Assembly: GCA_035411265.1 (NCBI GenBank)
Contig: DAONSQ010000024.1
Coordinates: forward strand, 1-9,437
Source: UBA1359 sp035411265
GTDB lineage: Bacteria > Patescibacteriota > Patescibacteriia > Patescibacteriales > Patescibacteriaceae
DNA: 9,437 nucleotides
Reading direction: 5' to 3'
In this document: one piece after another, positions 5,358 through 9,437 of the stretch
How the letters are laid out: the number at the start of each line of letters is the position of its first letter
How positions within the stretch are numbered: the first letter of the stretch is position 1
Notes under the pieces: generated by a model
Databases searched by the model: none
The model's input: only the letters and a program-made list of their open reading frames with translations
What the model was told of the DNA's origin: nothing
Position numbers and translations under genes: made by a program

Positions 5358-5396
5358 AGCAATTAATAATAAGTATAATCTTTAAAGTTTTTCCCC

Positions 5397-5426
5397 TTGA
5401 CAAAAGCGGTTTATCTTAGCTATAAT
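5397..5426 (+). promoter_or_regulatory. consensus sigma-70 promoter of rpsP
   Basis: A perfect -35 TTGACA (5397-5402) and perfect -10 TATAAT (5421-5426) are separated by 18 nt. Transcription would start near 5433, leaving a ~47-nt leader before the ATG at 5480. This is the strongest housekeeping promoter in the window, as expected for a ribosomal protein gene. Confidence 0.9.
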
Positions 5427-5479
5427 CAGACTACCGTTAATGCTCACTTATTTAGTCAATTTTTAACCAGGCATTGTTT

Positions 5480-5875
5480 ATGCTGAAAATCAAGCTTGCC
5501 CGCATTGGCAAAAAGAAAGCCCCAATCTATCGTTTTATTATTTCTGAAGTTGGTCGTGATCCATATGGCCGTGTTTTAGAAAATTTAGGTTCTTATAATC
5601 CAAGATCTAAAGAATTACAAGCCAAAGCTGATCGAATTAATCACTGGATTAGTCAAGGCGCTCAAATGACTACTACTGTTAACAATCTATTAGTTGGTCA
5701 TAAGATTGTTAAAGGTGAAGTTATTCGTGTTGTTAGTAAGCAGGCTGTTCCAGCTGCTCCAGAAGTTAAAGAAGCTCCAGCTGCTACTCCAGCTGCCGAA
5801 ACTAAGACCGAAGAAACTCCGGTTGAAGAAGCTGCTCCAGAAGCTCCAGCTACCGAAGAATCTCCAGCTGAATAG
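5480..5875 (+). CDS. rpsP: small ribosomal subunit protein bS16 with Ala/Pro/Glu-rich tail
   Basis: Residues 1 to ~84 match bS16 throughout: MLKIKLARIGKKKAPIYRF, GRDPYGRVLENLGSYNPRSK, the DRINHWISQGAQMT segment and VNNLL. The ATG at 5480 is chosen because bS16 starts with M-x-K-I-R/K-L-A-R; the TTG two codons earlier (5474) adds only two residues. Only a weak AGG (5469-5471) resembles a Shine-Dalgarno site. Residues ~88-131 form a low-complexity acidic tail of Ala, Pro, Glu, Thr and Lys, making 131 residues against the usual ~80-90. The tail is encoded by repeated CCAGCTG-type units and should be disordered and ribosome-surface exposed. The gene has its own promoter and terminator and lacks the usual rimM-trmD partners nearby. 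Confidence 0.97.
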   Translation: MLKIKLARIGKKKAPIYRFIISEVGRDPYGRVLENLGSYNPRSKELQAKADRINHWISQGAQMTTTVNNLLVGHKIVKGEVIRVVSKQAVPAAPEVKEAPAATPAAETKTEETPVEEAAPEAPATEESPAE

Positions 5876-5889
5876 TTTAGGTGTTTTTT

Positions 5890-5922
5890 AAACCAGGCTC
5901 TCGCAAAAGAGTCTGGTTTTTT
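5890..5922 (+). terminator. intrinsic terminator of rpsP
   Basis: Twelve base pairs (5890-5901 with 5908-5919, one G-U) close a 6-base loop CGCAAA and run into a T tract ending at 5922. It lies 14 nt after the rpsP stop. Confidence 0.92.
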
Positions 5923-5923
5923 A

Positions 5924-5929
5924 TATAAT
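5924..5929 (+). promoter_or_regulatory. possible -10 element of the DUF4012 gene
   Basis: A perfect TATAAT lies directly after the T tract of the rpsP terminator. A start near 5936 would give a ~21-nt leader before ATG 5957. The hexamer 17 nt upstream (TCGCAA) matches the -35 consensus poorly, and it falls in the terminator loop. Confidence 0.4.
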
Positions 5930-5956
5930 GAAAAGGTAATTAATTTTTTAAAATAT

Positions 5957-7846
5957 ATGCTTTCTCGTCAAGCTTGGTTCAAGTTAATTTTTTCAGTTTT
6001 TACGATTTTAATTGTTCTTGATGTAGTGCGTTTAGGACGTTTGGGTTTTGTTGCTTATCGCCAAGCTATGATTGGCCGTCAAGCTTTTGAACAGGGTTGG
6101 CAAGAAATTAAGGCCGGTGATTGGTCGGCTGCTGGCCAAGAAATTAAAATAGCTGAGCAGGCTTTTACAGTTGCCCGTAACAACAGCTATGTTTTAACCC
6201 GTCATTTTTTGTGGTCTAAGATTGGCTGGTATCAACAGCAGACTAATAGTGCTTATAACTTATTTAAGTCCAGTGAAATTGCTTGTCGAACAGCGGTTAG
6301 TTTTTTGTCTCAAGTTGATAAATTACAAAACACTAATTTAGTTGGCTTGATGCCTGGGGCAATTGCTCCGACTGACAAGACAAATACTCAGGTTTTAGCA
6401 CAAATGAAAGAGATCCAGCCGTTAATATTGGAAACCCTAGCTAATATTAATGAGCTGGAAGCAAGTTTAGCCCAAGTTAATTTTGCAGCCGGTTTGACTG
6501 AGCTTAACCAGCCAGTTGCTGAGCTTCGCTCCAGTATTGATAGCGGTAAAAAGTTATTAGCTGAGTATTTACCGTGGATTCAATTGGCACCATATATTGC
6601 TAATCAGGTTGGTGATGGTCGCTTTTTGTTGATCTTACAAAATAATGATGAGCTACGGCCGACTGGTGGTTTTATTGGTAATTATGGTCTTTTAGAATTA
6701 AAGGATGGCCGAGTCGCTAATTTGGAAACTCATGATAGTTATCATTTGGATATGCCAGCTCAAGATGCTTTTAAACCGGCCGTGCCGTATGAGCTTAATC
6801 GTTATCTGGGAGTGAAGCAGTGGTTTTTTCGTGATGCCAACTGGTCGCCAGATTTTCCAACAACAGCTCGGCAGCTTAAGTATTTCTATCAAGAACAAAC
6901 CAAGGTTATTAAAAAGACCGCAACAGCTGAAAAAATTGATGGTGTTATTGCCATTACCCCAGCCCTGGTTGAGGATTTTTTAGATATTGTTGGTCCGATT
7001 ACAGTTGAAGACCAAACTTATACCCGTAGTAATTTTGTTGATTTATTGCAGTATCGTGTTGAAATGTCTTATGACCAGTACGGAGTTAGCTCTTGGAATC
7101 GCAAGGAGGTTATTAATGATGTTATTAAGGAACTAAAGAAGCGTTTGCTAGCTTTGCCAGCCAATCGCTGGGCAGAAGTGGCGCAAGTTATTATTAAGAA
7201 TTTAGAGCGGAAAAATGTTTTACTTTATAGTGAAGATGGAAAAATTGAACAGTGGTTGGTTCAGCAGAATTGGGCTGGCCAAATTCGTTCCACCAAATCT
7301 GATTTCCTATGGGTTGTTGATGCCAATCTAGGTGCTTTTAAGAGCGATGCTGTGGTTGATAAACATGTGGATTATAATGTTTATCGCTCTGGTAATGATT
7401 GGTTAGCTGAAGTTAAACTGACTTATAGCCATAACGGTGGTTTTGATTGGCGAACAACCAGATATAAAACTTTTACTCGTGTTTACGCACCTCAAGGTAG
7501 CCAGTTAATTAAACAGATTGGTTTTAGAGAGGTGGCAACGACTACTGAAGAATTGGGTCAGGCTGTTTTTGGCGGTATTATTACGGTTGAGCCGAAAAAG
7601 ACTGGTGAGGCTAGCTTGGTTTATCGTTTGCCGCAAAGTGTTGTTGATCAGATAAACAAAGGTCAATATAATTTACTGTTACAAAAACAGCCTGGACGAC
7701 AAAGAACTTCACTTAAAGTTAAATTAAATCTGCCCCACAGTATTAAACGCAGTCATTCGGAACAGTTGGAAATACAGGTTGAGGGCAATAAATTGCAAGG
7801 ACAGTCAGGGTGGTTGGTGGACAACTTATTGTCGGTTAGTTTTTGA
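5957..7846 (+). CDS. DUF4012 domain envelope protein (LytR-CpsA-Psr-like)
   Basis: The 629-residue protein has one N-terminal membrane helix (~8-25, after MLSRQAWFK), so the bulk should lie outside the membrane. Residues ~40-200 are largely helical. The DUF4012 core follows, with NNDELRPTGGFIG (~229-241), the RDANWSPDFP motif (~292-301) and IDGVIAITPALVEDFLDIVGPITV (~327-350). The last resembles the DGxVxI ... xLGG-V signature of LytR-CpsA-Psr proteins, which attach glycopolymers to cell walls; a similar role here is inference. The C-terminal ~180 residues look beta-rich. It has no Shine-Dalgarno site, starts 35 nt after the rpsP terminator, stands alone, and its TGA stop overlaps the convergent methyltransferase gene by 11 nt. 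Family confident; function not. Confidence 0.92.
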   Translation: MLSRQAWFKLIFSVFTILIVLDVVRLGRLGFVAYRQAMIGRQAFEQGWQEIKAGDWSAAGQEIKIAEQAFTVARNNSYVLTRHFLWSKIGWYQQQTNSAYNLFKSSEIACRTAVSFLSQVDKLQNTNLVGLMPGAIAPTDKTNTQVLAQMKEIQPLILETLANINELEASLAQVNFAAGLTELNQPVAELRSSIDSGKKLLAEYLPWIQLAPYIANQVGDGRFLLILQNNDELRPTGGFIGNYGLLELKDGRVANLETHDSYHLDMPAQDAFKPAVPYELNRYLGVKQWFFRDANWSPDFPTTARQLKYFYQEQTKVIKKTATAEKIDGVIAITPALVEDFLDIVGPITVEDQTYTRSNFVDLLQYRVEMSYDQYGVSSWNRKEVINDVIKELKKRLLALPANRWAEVAQVIIKNLERKNVLLYSEDGKIEQWLVQQNWAGQIRSTKSDFLWVVDANLGAFKSDAVVDKHVDYNVYRSGNDWLAEVKLTYSHNGGFDWRTTRYKTFTRVYAPQGSQLIKQIGFREVATTTEELGQAVFGGIITVEPKKTGEASLVYRLPQSVVDQINKGQYNLLLQKQPGRQRTSLKVKLNLPHSIKRSHSEQLEIQVEGNKLQGQSGWLVDNLLSVSF

Positions 7847-8543
7847 TTTTTTGCAGAATAAAATAATGATTTAAGTTGTCGTGATGATAAGTGATGAGTT
7901 TTAAGCCGGTGGCAGTTAAGAGTTGTTCGGCTTCTCTTTTGGTGAAAGCATGATAATAGCGCAAAGAACCGGTTGTTTTTTGCTGCCCCCAGTGGAATAA
8001 TAAATCGCCATAGTCCAGCTGTCCTAAAAATTGTGTCCAGAAGCTAAAAAATAGCTTAGGCCAGTATTTAATTTGTCGATACAGATCCCAAACACTAACA
8101 ATTAAATAGCCATTGTCGCGCAAACTGGCAGCTAAATTGGCAACAGCCTGTTGACGTAGCCGATGACTAGGAATGTGATGGAGGGCAGCAATACAGCAGA
8201 CTACATTGTATTGCTGAGCCGGCTTAGATAATAAATCGCCAACTTGCCAAATTAAAGGAAAATGAAAAGCCGCGGCGGGGTGATTTTTTTTGGCAATTTC
8301 TAATAATTTTTCTGATAAATCACTGCCAGTATAGCTATTTAGCGGACGGTTTTTTAATTCATCAACCAAACGACCATTGCCGCAACCAATATCTAAAAGA
8401 TCGCCTTTTAGTGGCAGGTCTTGTAATAATTGGCGCAATTCCGGCCAAAAAGCTTGCTGCCTGGTGGCGGAAAAATTAGCAGCGATGGTTTGGTAATTAT
8501 TGTAAACAATGGTTTTTAATTGTTCGGCTCGTTTGGGGTTCAT
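7836..8543 (-). CDS. class I SAM-dependent methyltransferase, Trm9/ALKBH8-like
   Basis: The 235-residue Rossmann-type methyltransferase carries motif I LLDIGCGNG (~49-57), an acidic SAM-ribose residue D75 in GSDLSEKLLEIAKK, and the post-motif sequence AALHHIP (~119-125). NGYLIVSVWD (~144-153) gives the beta-5 strand. The HHIP motif and RYYHAF (~195-200) recall Trm9/ALKBH8, which methylate the carboxymethyl group on wobble uridines of tRNA, so a tRNA substrate is plausible but inferred. Its start codon (8541-8543) shares one base with the recQ stop (TAATG), which suggests coupled translation. Its 3' end runs 11 nt into the convergent DUF4012 gene. No terminator is evident. Confidence 0.88.
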   Translation of the reverse strand: MNPKRAEQLKTIVYNNYQTIAANFSATRQQAFWPELRQLLQDLPLKGDLLDIGCGNGRLVDELKNRPLNSYTGSDLSEKLLEIAKKNHPAAAFHFPLIWQVGDLLSKPAQQYNVVCCIAALHHIPSHRLRQQAVANLAASLRDNGYLIVSVWDLYRQIKYWPKLFFSFWTQFLGQLDYGDLLFHWGQQKTTGSLRYYHAFTKREAEQLLTATGLKLITYHHDNLNHYFILQKIKN

Positions 8544-9437
8544 TATTTTTTCTTAGAGCCTTTTATAAAGGCCAAAGCGATTTTTAATTCAGTCCAATCA
8601 ATATAGCTTGGCAGCTGTTCTTTAAGGGTGGTTAAGCGGCCATTTAGGAATTGTGGATTTTGTTTAACTAGGTCGCTAACCATGGAAATAGTATTGTCAT
8701 CAACCAACGGGCTAGCATCTTTGATTAATTTTTTTTCTAGCAAATAACATAAATGTTCAGTGATGGTTTCTGAAGTTAGTTCTCTTTGGGCGGCGATTTC
8801 GTTGATATTTAAGCCAGCTTGATATAGTTCTAGCGTTATAAATTGAGTGAGTTTAGTTTCTAGAGTGACACCGTGGCTAGTGCTGCGCTTAGTATTATGG
8901 CCAGTGCTGTAATTAGTGTTTGAAGAAGTTTTTCTAAAATTAGTTGGCGTGCTTTTTTCAGGGCGAGAGTTGCTGTGTCGTTTCAGGCACCAATCGCAAT
9001 GGCCGCATTCTGGCGCATCAGTTTCACCAAAATAATTTAGAATATATTGCTGTCGACAACCTTGGTGATAGACATAATCTTCCATTTGGTCAAGCTTGCT
9101 TTTAGCGAATTTCAGTTTTTCACGGAGAGCTTGGCGATCCAACTCTACCTCATCGCGAGCGCAACGCTTTAGAATGGTGATTTCTGTCCCTTTAAAAGGT
9201 GGTTCATAAGAAAGTAGCTCTTTCTCTTGTAATTTTTTCAAGAGGCGCGTTAAAGAATCTTTAGTGCAATGCAGCTCAGTGGCTAGATTTTCCAAATTAA
9301 TAGCTAGGCCAGTTTTGAGTTTATGGGCGTAATTTTCATAGAGATTATTCCAGAGTTCAATTGATTTTTTAGCTCGGCTGCCTAAAGCAGTTTGACCATC
9401 CAGGAGGGTGGTGGTTGGAGTTAATAGTTGCAAGGTG
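8543..9437 (-). CDS. recQ: ATP-dependent DNA helicase RecQ, C-terminal part (partial)
   Basis: The frame is open to the window edge, so the helicase core and true start lie beyond 9437; about 298 C-terminal codons are seen. The key evidence is the RecQ zinc site: YVYHQGCRQQYILNYFGE then CGHCDWC. Counted from the codon at 9431-9433, the cysteines are 126, 143, 146 and 149, the same 17-3-3 spacing as E. coli RecQ. Upstream (~1-115) lies the winged-helix-like segment seen in Bacteroidetes-type RecQ. After a Ser/Thr/Asn-rich linker (~152-188), an HTH segment (~190-236, LETKLTQFITLELYQAGLNINEIAAQRELTSETITEH in outline) replaces the canonical HRDC end. It unwinds recombination and repair intermediates in the cytoplasm. 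It is co-transcribed with the methyltransferase. Confidence 0.92.
   Translation of the reverse strand, partial: TLQLLTPTTTLLDGQTALGSRAKKSIELWNNLYENYAHKLKTGLAINLENLATELHCTKDSLTRLLKKLQEKELLSYEPPFKGTEITILKRCARDEVELDRQALREKLKFAKSKLDQMEDYVYHQGCRQQYILNYFGETDAPECGHCDWCLKRHSNSRPEKSTPTNFRKTSSNTNYSTGHNTKRSTSHGVTLETKLTQFITLELYQAGLNINEIAAQRELTSETITEHLCYLLEKKLIKDASPLVDDNTISMVSDLVKQNPQFLNGRLTTLKEQLPSYIDWTELKIALAFIKGSKKK

Noticed and set aside
5374..5379. Second TATAAT upstream of rpsP
   Set aside because: No acceptable -35 or TG extension; the consensus promoter at 5397-5426 is closer and complete.
5694..5891. Leu/Lys/Gln-rich + strand frame inside rpsP
   Set aside because: It is the shifted reading of the repetitive tail codons and has no start signal.
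7844..7846. Recoding of TGA as Gly or Trp, as in some CPR lineages
   Set aside because: TGA ends the DUF4012 gene at a sensible place, and no long gene here contains an internal TGA.
1..9437. CRISPR arrays, insertion sequences or phage genes
   Set aside because: No regularly spaced direct repeats, transposase motifs, terminal repeats or phage proteins were seen.

Overview
The window looks like a chromosomal piece of a small, AT-rich bacterium, most likely a Patescibacteria (CPR) member. This is inferred from a DUF4012 protein, a bS16 with a long Ala/Pro/Glu tail, short secreted Cys-rich proteins of no recognisable family, near absence of Shine-Dalgarno sequences, and a 16S rRNA gene with no 23S gene behind it. 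The code appears standard: TAA, TAG and TGA all close genes.

Layout. 1-787: the last ~46 bases of 16S rRNA, a hairpin-rich spacer, then five tRNA genes on the + strand (Ile-GAU, initiator fMet-CAU, Phe-GAA, Pro-UGG, Gly-UCC) ending in a strong intrinsic terminator. 800-3647: a + strand cluster behind an extended -10 promoter. It holds a secreted, degenerate subtilase-like protein interrupted by an in-frame TAA, a membrane-anchored protein with 12 cysteines, and a CNNM/CorC-type DUF21-CBS membrane protein, closed by a bidirectional terminator. 3675-5302: a - strand locus with an ECF sigma factor, a three-TM membrane protein with an external Cys-rich tail (8-nt overlap), and a small exported Cys-rich protein. 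5397-5922: rpsP with its own consensus promoter and terminator. 5957-7846: a DUF4012 envelope protein. 7836-9437, - strand: the 3' part of recQ, then a Trm9/ALKBH8-like methyltransferase sharing one base with it.

Most interesting system. The - strand locus at 3675-5340 reads as a self-contained envelope-stress or metal/thiol-sensing module. Two sites on the - strand share the architecture TGAAA(C/G)-N17-CGTATT, close to the promoter style of extracytoplasmic-function sigma factors. One lies just upstream of the sigma gene and the other just upstream of the small Cys-rich gene. The second is overlapped by a perfect 11-bp inverted repeat. I infer that the sigma factor controls itself and the Cys-rich effector, with the membrane protein as sensor or anti-sigma. 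The promoter pair and gene order are seen in the sequence; the function is inference.

Other points of note are the unusual initiator tRNA (C33 and an A29-U41 pair), the split rRNA operon, and the nonsense codon in the subtilase-like gene.
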